64,000 nucleotides of DNA, from assembly GCF_003352835.1 (NCBI RefSeq), contig NZ_QLVD01000023.1, forward strand, positions 450,100 to 514,099. Direction: 5' to 3'. Below are positions 19,584-27,490 of this stretch, piece after piece. Under the pieces are notes generated by a model. It searched no databases. It had not been told where the DNA came from and was given only the letters and a program-made list of their open reading frames with translations. Numbering within the stretch: the first letter of the stretch is position 1; the number at the start of each line of letters is the position of its first letter. The position numbers were made by a program, and so were the translations under genes. The DNA comes from Ornithinimicrobium murale. Lineage in GTDB: Bacteria > Actinomycetota > Actinomycetes > Actinomycetales > Dermatophilaceae.

Positions 19584-20786
19584 ATGCCACAGGCCCCGTC
19601 GCGCCGCGACGAGCAACGATTCCGTGCCCGGGATCTGCTGTGGGTGCTGCCGCTCGCCGTGTTCGCCGGCGTGGGCACGCTCTTCTCCGGGGCGTCACCG
19701 GAGGGAGGGTGGTCCGGGCGGCGGGCACCGTCCGAGGACTTCGGCCCCCCGTGGGCTGACGGCTCTGTGCCCGACCTGGTCGGTGACGGGCTGCTCCTGG
19801 CGGCCGCCATCGTGGTCCTGGCGACGCTGGTGCAGCTGGCGGCACGGGCGCTGCCCGCCGCCACGCTGCTGGTGACCGGTGTCCTGGTCGGTGGCTACCT
19901 CGCGCTCGGCTTCCATGACGGCCCCGTCTACCTGGTGCTCGTCGTGAGTTCCTTCGTGACCGCCCGGCAGGCGCCGGTGCGCATCTGGGTCCGCTCCGTG
20001 GTCCCGGCCCTCGTCGTGGCCCTGGCCGGCCTGGTCGCCCGCGAGCTGGACGGCTCTGACGGTTTCGCGGTGGCCGCCCTGTGGCGGTCAAGCGGGACCA
20101 TTGGCCTCACGCTGGCTGCGGGGCTGCTCGCCGGACTGCTGCGCAACCGGCGTCAGGCGGCCCGGGAGCGGGCCCAGCACGCCGCCACGGCCGAGCAGCT
20201 GCGCACCGCACAGGAGCTGCACGACGGCGTGGGCCACGGCCTGGCGGTCATCGCGATGCAGTCCGGCGTCGCGTTGCACGTGCTCGAGCGTGACCCCGCA
20301 GCAGCCCGGGCCGCGCTCGAGGCGATCCGCGACACCAGCCGCGAGTCCCTGGGGTCGCTGCGCGTCGAGCTGTCCCGCCTGGCGGGCCAGCCGGCCCCGC
20401 GCCGACCCCGACCGGGGCTGGCTGAGCTGCCGGCCCTCGTGGCGCGGGTGGAAGCCTCCGGCGTCCGGGTGAGGCTGCGCGACGAGTCGCCCGACGACCT
20501 GTCGGAGGCAGTGGAGGCAGCGGCCTTCGCCATCGCCCAGGAGTCGCTGACCAACGTCCTGCGGCACTCGGGGGCGCGTCAGGTCGACCTCACGCTGACG
20601 ACCACGGGCGGGCGCCTGCAACTCGTGGTGCGAGATGACGGGCACGGCGTCTCGGTGCACGATGAGGGCATGGGCCTGGCAGGCATGCGCAACCGTGCAG
20701 CCGCGATCGGCGGCACGCTCCGAGCCGCGCCGCGACCCGCGGGTGGCTTCGAGGTGCGCGCCGACCTGCCGGTGGAGGCGCCGTGA
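19584..20786 (+). CDS. NarL-type sensor histidine kinase
   Basis: A 400-residue membrane kinase. Four to five hydrophobic segments occupy about residues 17-185, without a large extracellular domain. HisKA_3 carries the phospho-acceptor H213 in AQELHDGVGHGLAVI. The ATPase domain shows LRHSGARQVDLTL (N-box variant), VRDDGHGV and GMGLAGMRNRAAAIGG. It overlaps the response-regulator gene by 4 bp. Intramembrane-sensing kinases of this type often watch membrane or antibiotic stress and control a neighbouring ABC exporter, which fits the divergent ABC genes here. Confidence 0.92.
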   Translation: MPQAPSRRDEQRFRARDLLWVLPLAVFAGVGTLFSGASPEGGWSGRRAPSEDFGPPWADGSVPDLVGDGLLLAAAIVVLATLVQLAARALPAATLLVTGVLVGGYLALGFHDGPVYLVLVVSSFVTARQAPVRIWVRSVVPALVVALAGLVARELDGSDGFAVAALWRSSGTIGLTLAAGLLAGLLRNRRQAARERAQHAATAEQLRTAQELHDGVGHGLAVIAMQSGVALHVLERDPAAARAALEAIRDTSRESLGSLRVELSRLAGQPAPRRPRPGLAELPALVARVEASGVRVRLRDESPDDLSEAVEAAAFAIAQESLTNVLRHSGARQVDLTLTTTGGRLQLVVRDDGHGVSVHDEGMGLAGMRNRAAAIGGTLRAAPRPAGGFEVRADLPVEAP

Positions 20787-21457
20787 TCCGGGTTGCGCTG
20801 ATCGACGACCAGGCGCTGGTCCGGGTCGGCCTGGCTACGCTGATCGGCTTCGAGGACGGATTGGAGCTTGTCGGTGAGGCCGCGGACGGCCGCAGCGGCC
20901 TGACGATGATCCGTCGCGCCCGCCCGGACGTCGTGCTCTGCGACATCCGCATGCCGGTCCTGGACGGGCTGGGACTGCTCCAGGAGGTCACCACCGATCC
21001 GTCCCTGGAGGACGTGCGAATCGTGATGCTGACGACCTTCGAGCTGGATGAGTATGTCTTCGAGGCGCTCCGGCTCGGTGCGAGCGGCTTCCTGCTCAAG
21101 GACGCCGAACCCACCGCCCTGCTCGATGCGGTGCGAGTGGTCGCGGACGGGGGCTCGCTGCTGGCTCCCTCGGTCACGCGTCGCGTGATCGAGCGGTTCG
21201 GCGAGACCACTCGTGCCACACGGGTGCACCCCGAGCTGCACCGGCTGACCGAGCGGGAGCGGGAGATGGTGGCCTGGGTCGGCACCGGCCGCTCCAACCG
21301 GGAGATCGCGGAGCAGCAGTTCCTCAGCCCGGACACCGTCCGCACGCACGTTTCTCGCGCCATGGTGAAGCTGCACGCCCGGGACCGTGCCCAGCTGGTC
21401 GTCTTCGCGATCGAGTCGGGTTTGACGGCCCCCGGTCCACCCGGGCGCAGCTCCTGA
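20783..21457 (+). CDS. NarL/FixJ-family response regulator
   Basis: A 224-residue regulator with an N-terminal receiver (DD at residues 8-9, phospho-acceptor D54 in VVLCDIRMPVLDGL, Thr in LTTFELDEYVF, Lys in FLLKDAEP). A C-terminal LuxR HTH follows (LTEREREMVAWVGTGRSNREIAEQQFLSPDTVRTHVSRAMVKL). It is paired with the kinase by a 4-bp overlap. The likely target is the divergent ABC operon through the inverted repeat at 19450-19474; this is inference. A strong bidirectional terminator follows. Confidence 0.93.
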   Translation: MIRVALIDDQALVRVGLATLIGFEDGLELVGEAADGRSGLTMIRRARPDVVLCDIRMPVLDGLGLLQEVTTDPSLEDVRIVMLTTFELDEYVFEALRLGASGFLLKDAEPTALLDAVRVVADGGSLLAPSVTRRVIERFGETTRATRVHPELHRLTEREREMVAWVGTGRSNREIAEQQFLSPDTVRTHVSRAMVKLHARDRAQLVVFAIESGLTAPGPPGRSS

Positions 21458-21480
21458 ACGGGTGCCGCTGGCGACGTCCG

Positions 21481-21522
21481 GGGTGCCCGGCGCTGCCCCT
21501 GAGGGTGATCGGCCGGGCACCC
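21481..21522. terminator. Bidirectional terminator hairpin
   Basis: Perfect 10-bp arms GGGTGCCCGG (21481-21490) and CCGGGCACCC (21513-21522) enclose a 22-base loop between the response-regulator stop and the micropeptide stop, so it can serve both convergent transcripts. Confidence 0.7.
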
Positions 21523-21528
21523 CAACCC

Positions 21529-21594
21529 TCAGCAGCAGCCGCAGCCACAGCCGGCTCCGCAGTCGCAGGTCGGGTCGGTCAGCAGATCGGTCAT
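21529..21594 (-). CDS. Cysteine-rich micropeptide downstream of MerR
   Basis: A 21-residue frame whose ATG lies one base after the MerR stop codon. Its ribosome site AAGGAGGTGA is formed by the last MerR codons, the best Shine-Dalgarno match in this region. The peptide starts MTDLLTDPT and then has six cysteines in its last twelve residues (C10, C12, C16, C18, C20, C21) separated mainly by Gly, Ala and Asp. This pattern suggests a metal-binding or metal-transfer peptide (metallothionein-like), produced together with the MerR regulator. No known family was recognised. The size means automatic annotation would miss it. Confidence 0.6.
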   Translation of the reverse strand: MTDLLTDPTCDCGAGCGCGCC

Positions 21595-21595
21595 C

Positions 21596-22048
21596 TCAGT
21601 CACCTCCTTCCTCGTTCGGTGGGCACCAGGACGAGCCCGGCGGGGGCGCACACTCCTGCGACGGCAGCGTCTGCACCATCGCCGACATCTGGGCCCGCAG
21701 GAGGGTCAGCCGTTCGAGCTCCGCGTCGACCTCCGCGATGCGGCGACGCAGGTGCTGCTCCGCAGGTTCGCACGGACACACCCCGGTGTCCCGGATCGCC
21801 AGCAGGTCGCCGATGTCGGACAGTCGCAGGCCGAGCCGCTGACACCCCTGGATGAACGCGAGCCGGTCCGCGGCACCTGGTCCGTAGTCGCGGTAGCCGG
21901 ACGCGGTCCGCCTGGGCGGGGGCAGCAGGCCCTCACGCTCGTAGTAGCGGATGGCGTCCGCGCTGACCCCCGCTGCCCTCGCGAGCTGTCCGATCCGGAG
22001 CCGTCCTGGCCCCGGGATGGTGGGTTGGGGCGCCGTCGCGGTGTTCAT
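21596..22048 (-). CDS. MerR-family metal-type regulator
   Basis: A 150-residue regulator. The MerR HTH is RIGQLARAAGVSADAIRYYEREGLLPPPRRTASGYRDYG (about residues 18-56), followed by a dimerising coiled coil (about 95-128). Potential metal ligands are C91 and C93 (TGVCPCEPAEQ) at the start of the loop region, plus C133 and C142 near the C-terminus. This resembles heavy-metal sensors (ZntR/CadR/CueR types), but the metal cannot be assigned. The ATG at 22048 sits right after a perfect MerR-type operator-promoter. The only downstream co-transcribed frame is the Cys-rich micropeptide. Confidence 0.88.
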   Translation of the reverse strand: MNTATAPQPTIPGPGRLRIGQLARAAGVSADAIRYYEREGLLPPPRRTASGYRDYGPGAADRLAFIQGCQRLGLRLSDIGDLLAIRDTGVCPCEPAEQHLRRRIAEVDAELERLTLLRAQMSAMVQTLPSQECAPPPGSSWCPPNEEGGD

Positions 22049-22062
22049 ATCGTCGACGATAA

Positions 22063-22084
22063 ACCTTGGACCTGGGTCCAAGGT
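22063..22084 (-). promoter_or_regulatory. MerR operator in own promoter
   Basis: A perfect inverted repeat: ACCTTGGACC (22063-22072), two bases, GGTCCAAGGT (22075-22084). On the minus strand TTGACC overlaps its outer edge as -35, and a TTATCG-like -10 lies about 19 bp further, the stretched spacer typical of MerR-activated promoters. Confidence 0.8.
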
Positions 22085-22134
22085 CAAGCCCGTCCAGCGG
22101 GCACCTTTCGGTGGCGACGTCTGCGCCCCGCTGC

Positions 22135-23235
22135 TCAGAACCGGAAGCGGGTGCAGTCCGTCGGGAAGGCGAACCACGCCATGGCCCGACGCGGGGTGAT
22201 GACGCGCAAGCCGCCACCGTCGGCACCCGACCAGGAGTCCGGGCCGGGGGCATATCCGCTGTCGGCATACTTCCCGAACGCCGCTGACAGACGCGCACCG
22301 AGACTGTCGGCGTCGGCCCGGGTTGCGAGGGACTCGCCCTCGACGATGACGACCTCGGTGCCGCTCTCCAGGGTCAGGGTGACTGCCGGGTTCTGCTCGA
22401 CATTGCGGGTGTGCCTGGTGGTCGGCGCGCCGTCATACCAGAACCTGCCATCGAGCCACACGCCCCAGCGGGGCACGGAGTGCGGGGTGCCGTCGGGGCG
22501 GACGCTGGTGATCCAGTAGTGCATTGCCTGCACCAGACGCGGTTCGACGTCGGACCAGAGCAGTTGGCCCTCCGCTGTCTCCGGGATGCCGTAACCGTCG
22601 GGAAGCCTCGGACGGTCGACACGAGGTGTTGCAGCCGTGGTGTCCATGTCCTCGACCGTAGCGCTGCCCACCGCCACGCGCGTCGTCACTTCTGACCGCA
22701 GTTCCTCCGACCAGACCGTGGGCAGGGGCGCTGCCGTCCAGGCGGGTTTCTGGACGCGGATGTCGGTCGCGTGGCGCCAGAGCCACCAGCTGGGCGGCGA
22801 ACTGACCCGACGGACCTCGCGATCAGCAGGGAAGCGCCGGCCTCCGCGGTCGTGTCCGATCAACTCATGGTCCCGCCAGTCCACGGGCCAGACCCGGCGT
22901 CCCAGCCCCGCCCGTGGCGTCTCGGGACGGGTCCCCACCGGCAGCTCCTCGCCTTCCCGAGCGATCGCGAGCTCGTAGCCGGTGCCCTGCAAGGCATCGA
23001 TCACTTGGCCAAGACGCAGCGAGGCTGCATCGGCCTCCAGTCGATGTTGGTGCGTCTTGCTCCACCCGCGGCGCTCGGCATACGCCCGCTGGCTGGCCCC
23101 CAATGCCCGGCGGTCTGCACGCAGCGCCAGCCCCACTCCCTGGGCGACGGTCAGCTCATCACGAGCCCGGAGGAGTTCGGCGGCAAGGGTCGGCCAGGTG
23201 GGCCCGCCTCGCCGTGCACTCGGTATCCGTCGCAT
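22135..23235 (-). CDS. HTH domain fused to pyridoxamine-5'-phosphate-oxidase-like flavin protein
   Basis: One 366-residue frame with two parts. Residues 1-90 look like an Xre-type HTH (LTVAQGVGLALRADRRALGASQRAYAERRGW...). Residues 110-160 are a Trp-rich segment (WPVDWRDHELIGHD) found in small actinobacterial HTH proteins. Residues 197-366 are a PNPOx/F420-type split-barrel (MHYWITSVRPDGTPHSVPRWGVWLDGRFWYDG...). There is no stop between the parts, so the HTH part cannot end earlier. An internal ATG at 22647 could make the 170-residue enzyme alone. Whether a genuine fusion protein is made is unclear. Neither substrate nor DNA target is known. Confidence 0.65.
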   Translation of the reverse strand: MRRIPSARRGGPTWPTLAAELLRARDELTVAQGVGLALRADRRALGASQRAYAERRGWSKTHQHRLEADAASLRLGQVIDALQGTGYELAIAREGEELPVGTRPETPRAGLGRRVWPVDWRDHELIGHDRGGRRFPADREVRRVSSPPSWWLWRHATDIRVQKPAWTAAPLPTVWSEELRSEVTTRVAVGSATVEDMDTTAATPRVDRPRLPDGYGIPETAEGQLLWSDVEPRLVQAMHYWITSVRPDGTPHSVPRWGVWLDGRFWYDGAPTTRHTRNVEQNPAVTLTLESGTEVVIVEGESLATRADADSLGARLSAAFGKYADSGYAPGPDSWSGADGGGLRVITPRRAMAWFAFPTDCTRFRF

Positions 23236-23333
23236 GGGACCAGTCTTGCGTCTTTGGCACCCACGTAGATCTGCCTGTCCACAACCCCCGGGCCCACAGG
23301 CCCAGCACCCGGCGAGACTCCCCTCGCCCTCGC

Positions 23334-23400
23334 ACTATGCGCTGCCCCGAGATAGGGACCACAACGCGTGAGCGGTCCGTATCTCGGGGCAGTGCATAGT
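23334..23400. repeat. Long intergenic palindrome, 27-bp arms
   Basis: The left arm 23334-23360 starts ACTATGCGCTGCCCCGAG; the right arm 23374-23400 ends CTCGGGGCAGTGCATAGT. They pair at 25 of 27 positions around a 13-base loop. One exception is a possible G-U pair in RNA. It lies between the HTH fusion gene and the purA 3' end, 86 bp from the purA stop. Confidence 0.85.
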
Positions 23401-23485
23401 GACGGTTTGGACATCCACCGCGGTGACCTGATCGCTGCGATGCCCATGCTGCCGCAGCAGCGGCGCACCGGCACGAAGTCGACGA

Positions 23486-24781
23486 TCAGGAGTCGCGGCC
23501 CAGCAGGTCGAATCGTTGGATCGTCTCCTCGCGGTCCGGGCCCACACCGATCGCGGAGACCCGTGCGCCGATCAGCTCCTCGAGCCGCAAGACGTAGTTG
23601 CGGGCGTTCTCGGGCAGCTCCTCGAAGGTGCGACACTGGCTGATGTCCTCCCACCAGCCGGGCAGCTCCTCATAGATCGGCGTGGCGTGGTGGAAGTCGG
23701 ACTGGTTGACCGGCATCGAGTCGTGACGCACGCCCTGCACGTCGTAGGCCACACAGACCGGCACCTTCTCCAGGCCGGTCAGGACGTCGAGCTTGGTGAT
23801 CACGAAGTCGGTCACCCCGTTGATCCGCTGGGCATACCGCCCCATCACGGCATCCACCCAGCCGCAACGGCGTGGTCGACCGGTCGTGGTGCCGTACTCG
23901 GCGCCGGTCTTGCGCAGGAACTCACCGTTGTCGTCGTGCAACTCGGTCGGGAACGGCCCCTCCCCGACCCGGCTGGTGTAGGCCTTGAGGATTCCGATCA
24001 CGCTGTCGATGCGGGTCGGCGCGACACCGGAGCCGGTGCAGGCACCGCCGGAGGTCGCATTGGAGGAGGTCACGAACGGGTAAGTCCCGTGATCCACATC
24101 CAGCAACGTCGCCTGGCCCGCCTCGAAGAGCACCGTCCTGTCGGCGTCGAGCGCCTCGTTGAGCACCAGCGCGGTGTCACGCACCATCGGGCGGATCCGC
24201 TCGGCGTGCCGCAGCAACTCCTCCATGACCTCCTCGACCTCGATCGCGCGCCGGTTGTAGATCTTGAGCAGCACCTGGTTCTTGGTGTCCAGCGCGGCGG
24301 TCACCTTCTGCCGGAGGATCGACTCGTCATACAGGTCCTGCATCCGGATCCCGACACGGCTCATCTTGTCCGCGTAGGTGGGACCGATGCCGCGCCCGGT
24401 CGTGCCGAGCTTCCGGCTGCCCAGGAACCGCTCGGCGACCTTGTCGAGCACCCGGTTATAAGGCGGGATGACGTGGGCGTTCGCACTGATGACCAGTTTT
24501 GAGGTGTCCACGCCACGTGACTCGAGGCCGTCCAGCTCCTCGATCAGCACCCCGAGGTCCACGACGACACCGTTGGCGATCACCGGGACGCACCCGGGGC
24601 TCAGGATGCCCGAGGGCAACAGGTGCAGCGCGTACTTCTGGTCGCCGATGACGACGGTGTGGCCGGCATTGTTGCCGCCGTTGAACTTGACGACGTAGTC
24701 GACGCTGCTACCCAGCAGGTCCGTCGCCTTACCCTTGCCCTCGTCGCCCCACTGGGCTCCTACCAGGACCACTGCCGGCAT
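23486..24781 (-). CDS. purA: Adenylosuccinate synthetase
   Basis: Commits IMP to AMP synthesis: IMP + Asp + GTP to adenylosuccinate. The 431 residues include the N-terminal GTP loop [42 protein letters not shown], the signature [35 protein letters not shown] and the C-terminal [14 protein letters not shown]. The ATG at 24781 is preceded by GAGGTG at a good distance. It is a single-gene transcript, divergent from the sigma-factor gene. A nested inverted repeat can pair an upstream copy of GGCATACTGCC with the start-codon region. Confidence 0.97.
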   Translation of the reverse strand: MPAVVLVGAQWGDEGKGKATDLLGSSVDYVVKFNGGNNAGHTVVIGDQKYALHLLPSGILSPGCVPVIANGVVVDLGVLIEELDGLESRGVDTSKLVISANAHVIPPYNRVLDKVAERFLGSRKLGTTGRGIGPTYADKMSRVGIRMQDLYDESILRQKVTAALDTKNQVLLKIYNRRAIEVEEVMEELLRHAERIRPMVRDTALVLNEALDADRTVLFEAGQATLLDVDHGTYPFVTSSNATSGGACTGSGVAPTRIDSVIGILKAYTSRVGEGPFPTELHDDNGEFLRKTGAEYGTTTGRPRRCGWVDAVMGRYAQRINGVTDFVITKLDVLTGLEKVPVCVAYDVQGVRHDSMPVNQSDFHHATPIYEELPGWWEDISQCRTFEELPENARNYVLRLEELIGARVSAIGVGPDREETIQRFDLLGRDS

Positions 24782-24851
24782 ACTGCCCACCTCGCTGTCA
24801 CGGGAATGTCAGGGGTCAGGTTATCTGGCCCGTGGATCAGGCAGTATGCCG
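24776..24851 (-). promoter_or_regulatory. Nested inverted repeat covering the purA start codon
   Basis: Outer arms CGGCATACTGCC (24776-24787, which contains the purA ATG) and GGCAGTATGCCG (24840-24851) are perfect 12-bp complements. Inner arms CACGGG (24799-24804) and CCCGTG (24829-24834) nest inside. In a purA leader RNA the ATG would be paired and the GAGGTG site would sit in an internal loop. Alternatively the distal copy is a -10-like promoter motif. Confidence 0.55.
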
Positions 24852-24905
24852 ACAGTCGCCAACCATCCGAGGTCCGGTCCGCGTTAGAGGAGTAGGAGGT
24901 GCTCA

Positions 24906-25436
24906 ATGTCCGACCCAGGTGAGACCTACGTCGAGTACGTCAGGGCCCGCCAGTCAGCACTGCTCCGCTCCGCCGCGCTGATCACGGGTGACCCCCACCG
25001 GGCACAGGACCTCCTGCAGGATGCGCTGATCAAACTGGCCACACGGTGGGAGCGGGTCAGTCAGGGCAGTCCGGACGCCTACGTCCGTCGGGTGATGTAT
25101 CGGGACAACATCTCCGCGTGGCGCCGGCACGGACGTGAGGTGCTGGTCGGCGACGTGGCCGAGGGAGCACGACCGCTCGCGGGGCGCGATCCGGTCGATC
25201 CCTCGGCTGTCGTCACCGGCCTGGACGTGCGGCGGGCTCTGCTAGAGCTCACCGACAAACAACGCACGGTGCTGGTGCTGCGCTACTACGACGACCTGTC
25301 CGAGGCTCAGATCGCCGACACGCTCGGCGTCAGCCGGGGCACGGTCAAGTCGCAGGCGCACGCTGCTCTGGGCCGGTTGCGGCAGCTGCTCCCGCAGGCT
25401 GCCGACGCACTCGTCGGGACGGAGGAAGCACGATGA
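24906..25436 (+). CDS. SigE-family RNA polymerase sigma factor
   Basis: A 176-residue group-4 sigma factor. Region 2 is AALITGDPHRAQDLLQDALIKLATRWERV with VMYRDNISAWRRHGRE. Region 4 is ALLELTDKQRTVLVLRYYDDLSEAQIADTLGVSRGTVKSQAHAALGRL (HTH about residues 135-160). It has a strong ribosome site (AGGAGGTG) and overlaps the next gene by 4 bp. The downstream membrane protein has a cytoplasmic N-terminus and is the obvious candidate for holding the sigma factor. Signal and regulon are unknown. Confidence 0.92.
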   Translation: MSDPGETYVEYVRARQSALLRSAALITGDPHRAQDLLQDALIKLATRWERVSQGSPDAYVRRVMYRDNISAWRRHGREVLVGDVAEGARPLAGRDPVDPSAVVTGLDVRRALLELTDKQRTVLVLRYYDDLSEAQIADTLGVSRGTVKSQAHAALGRLRQLLPQAADALVGTEEAR

Positions 25437-27460
25437 GCGATGAGGAGATCCGCAATCTGCTCGACCTCGGAGTCGAGGACCTGGAGTTCGGTCCCCCGAT
25501 CGAGGCCACCGACACCTGGGCCGCAGGACGACGCACCCGCACGCGGCGGTCCTGGGGCGTCGGGCTCGGCGCCGTCGCCGCCGCGGCCGCAGTCGTCGGG
25601 GTCGTCTGGACCCAGGGGCTGGGCGGCGACGTGGCACCGCAGCCGCCGGCGGACGGGACCCTCACCGGGCCGACGCTGTTGGGAACGCCGACCGAGACCG
25701 ACTCCACCGCCGAGACCGATGCCGTGCCCGGGGACCGGGGTGAGCCGTTCTTCGCACAGTTCGAACGGGCCGGCAGCGAGGCTCCGTTCCAGTTGAGTGG
25801 TGCCTCCGAGCCAGCAACCCTCGAGGATCTGCAGGGCACGTGGCAGGGCCCGCACGGCGAGACGTTCGCTCTCGACGACACCACCCTCACCGTCGACACC
25901 GGGCCGCCGTGCCACGAAGGGGGATCGCACACGGTCGAACTCACCACAGACGGTCGGCTGGTGCTCCTCGACACGGAGGGGTGGGAGGTGATGGACTGCT
26001 CCGCCGACGAGGAGGGGCGGACGGACTGGCGGTCCGCCCTCAGACAGGAGCCGCTGCTCAGTCTGGACGGCGAGACGCTGCTGATCAGCGGCCTCGACGG
26101 GGCCGCCGAGGAGACCCGAGTCCCGGCGTCCCTCACTGTTGGGGCTGCCGACGAGGCCGGCTTCATCTGGGAGGACCGCCCGTCCCAGACCGGCGTCACG
26201 CCCGTCGGGCTCGGTGCGGACTTCCAGTTGATGGTCTCCGGTGATGCCGAGGACCTCGCCCTGACCAGCATCAGCGACCTCAACCTCGAGTCTCCCGGCT
26301 TGTGCGGACAGGTGATGGTGTCCTCGCTGCGCTCCGACGGCGTCCTGTTGGCTGGGGCGTCGGCGCCCTGGCCGGTCTGCACGGAGGGCGAGGACGCCCT
26401 GCCGCCGGCGGAGCCGTCGCCCGCGGTCGTGGCGCTGCTCCAGAGCGGGCCGACCGTTAGTTTCGACGACGGCACGATGGTGATCGCCGGCACCATTCCG
26501 GAGTCGCTCCTGGGGCAGTCGACAGCTCCGCCCGACGACACCACGGCGACCAGCGAGCCGCCGGAGGAGGAGGGATCCGAGGACCCGCCGAGTGGACCCG
26601 AGATGGTCGGCACACCGGTGGTGGTTGTGCTATCCGAAGGTGCCTGGGCCCCGGCTGGCGAGCTGACGCCACTGACTGGCGACGAAGCGGTCGACCGCCG
26701 CTGGCAACTGGTCGACTTCAACAGGGAGTCTCCCCGGGTCAATTCGCCAGAGCTCGACTACGGGCTGACCCTTGACGACTCAGGTCTGCGGGTCCGGTCC
26801 TGCGGCGTCGATGTCACCATCGCCGGCACCGTGCAGAACGGCTTGTTCAGCGCCGCTGGCGAGCCCGACATCGTCGCGGACCCCGACCCGAGCGCGGACT
26901 GCTCCGTGCCCACGCCGTCGCACGAGTGGGCGCAGATCCTGACAAACGAGCCCCGGCTGAGCACCGACGGCGAGATCCTGGTGATCGCCGGTGGGGTGGG
27001 CGATGTCCAGTTGGAGTCGGTCGGGATGGCTCTGCTGTCCGACACGGTCACCGACGCCCGCGGCGGTCCCACCAGGCCCGTCACCGTGGATGACCTGTCG
27101 GCCGGGCTGATGGAGGTCCCAGGCCCTGTCGCGGCGCAGGAGGTGGGCGTTCCGGGCGTCCGCGACCTGCAGCCGGAGCAGACGGCGCGGCTCTCCTGGG
27201 ACGACAGTGTCGTGAGCGTTGACGTGGGATGTGCCGACCCGCTGCGCGGGCCTGCATGGTTCTCCCAGGTGGGTCCGGACGACGCTCCGTGGCAACTCAC
27301 CGCCGTGCTGCCTGCTGAGCCTGACTGCCAGGGGGCCGCGGCGGATGACGCGGAGCTGTGGCGTCAGATGCTGGCCCACGGGACCTTCCTGCACCATTTC
27401 GGCGACTACGTCGTCCTGGACGCCTGGGCGGACCCGTCGCTCAGCGCACCAGGAGACTGA
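25433..27460 (+). CDS. Membrane-anchored META-like repeat protein, probable sigma-factor partner
   Basis: 675 residues: a short cytoplasmic N-terminus (1-38, MSDEEIRNLLDLGVEDL), one membrane helix (about 40-60, SWGVGLGAVAAAAAVVGVVWTQ), an acidic Pro/Thr linker, then two or more extracellular beta-rich domains of about 120 residues. The domains repeat the pattern L-TW/RW...L.V..C.....C........L......L...G..L.I.G, with pairs such as PPCHEGG/VMDCSAD and VRSCGVD/SADCSVP. This resembles META/HslJ domains. The 4-bp overlap with the sigma gene suggests an anti-sigma or sensor role. No zinc-type anti-sigma motif was seen, so the mechanism is open. Confidence 0.6.
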   Translation: MSDEEIRNLLDLGVEDLEFGPPIEATDTWAAGRRTRTRRSWGVGLGAVAAAAAVVGVVWTQGLGGDVAPQPPADGTLTGPTLLGTPTETDSTAETDAVPGDRGEPFFAQFERAGSEAPFQLSGASEPATLEDLQGTWQGPHGETFALDDTTLTVDTGPPCHEGGSHTVELTTDGRLVLLDTEGWEVMDCSADEEGRTDWRSALRQEPLLSLDGETLLISGLDGAAEETRVPASLTVGAADEAGFIWEDRPSQTGVTPVGLGADFQLMVSGDAEDLALTSISDLNLESPGLCGQVMVSSLRSDGVLLAGASAPWPVCTEGEDALPPAEPSPAVVALLQSGPTVSFDDGTMVIAGTIPESLLGQSTAPPDDTTATSEPPEEEGSEDPPSGPEMVGTPVVVVLSEGAWAPAGELTPLTGDEAVDRRWQLVDFNRESPRVNSPELDYGLTLDDSGLRVRSCGVDVTIAGTVQNGLFSAAGEPDIVADPDPSADCSVPTPSHEWAQILTNEPRLSTDGEILVIAGGVGDVQLESVGMALLSDTVTDARGGPTRPVTVDDLSAGLMEVPGPVAAQEVGVPGVRDLQPEQTARLSWDDSVVSVDVGCADPLRGPAWFSQVGPDDAPWQLTAVLPAEPDCQGAAADDAELWRQMLAHGTFLHHFGDYVVLDAWADPSLSAPGD

Positions 27461-27490
27461 TCAGACCGGAGCCGCCACACCCGAGACGAC

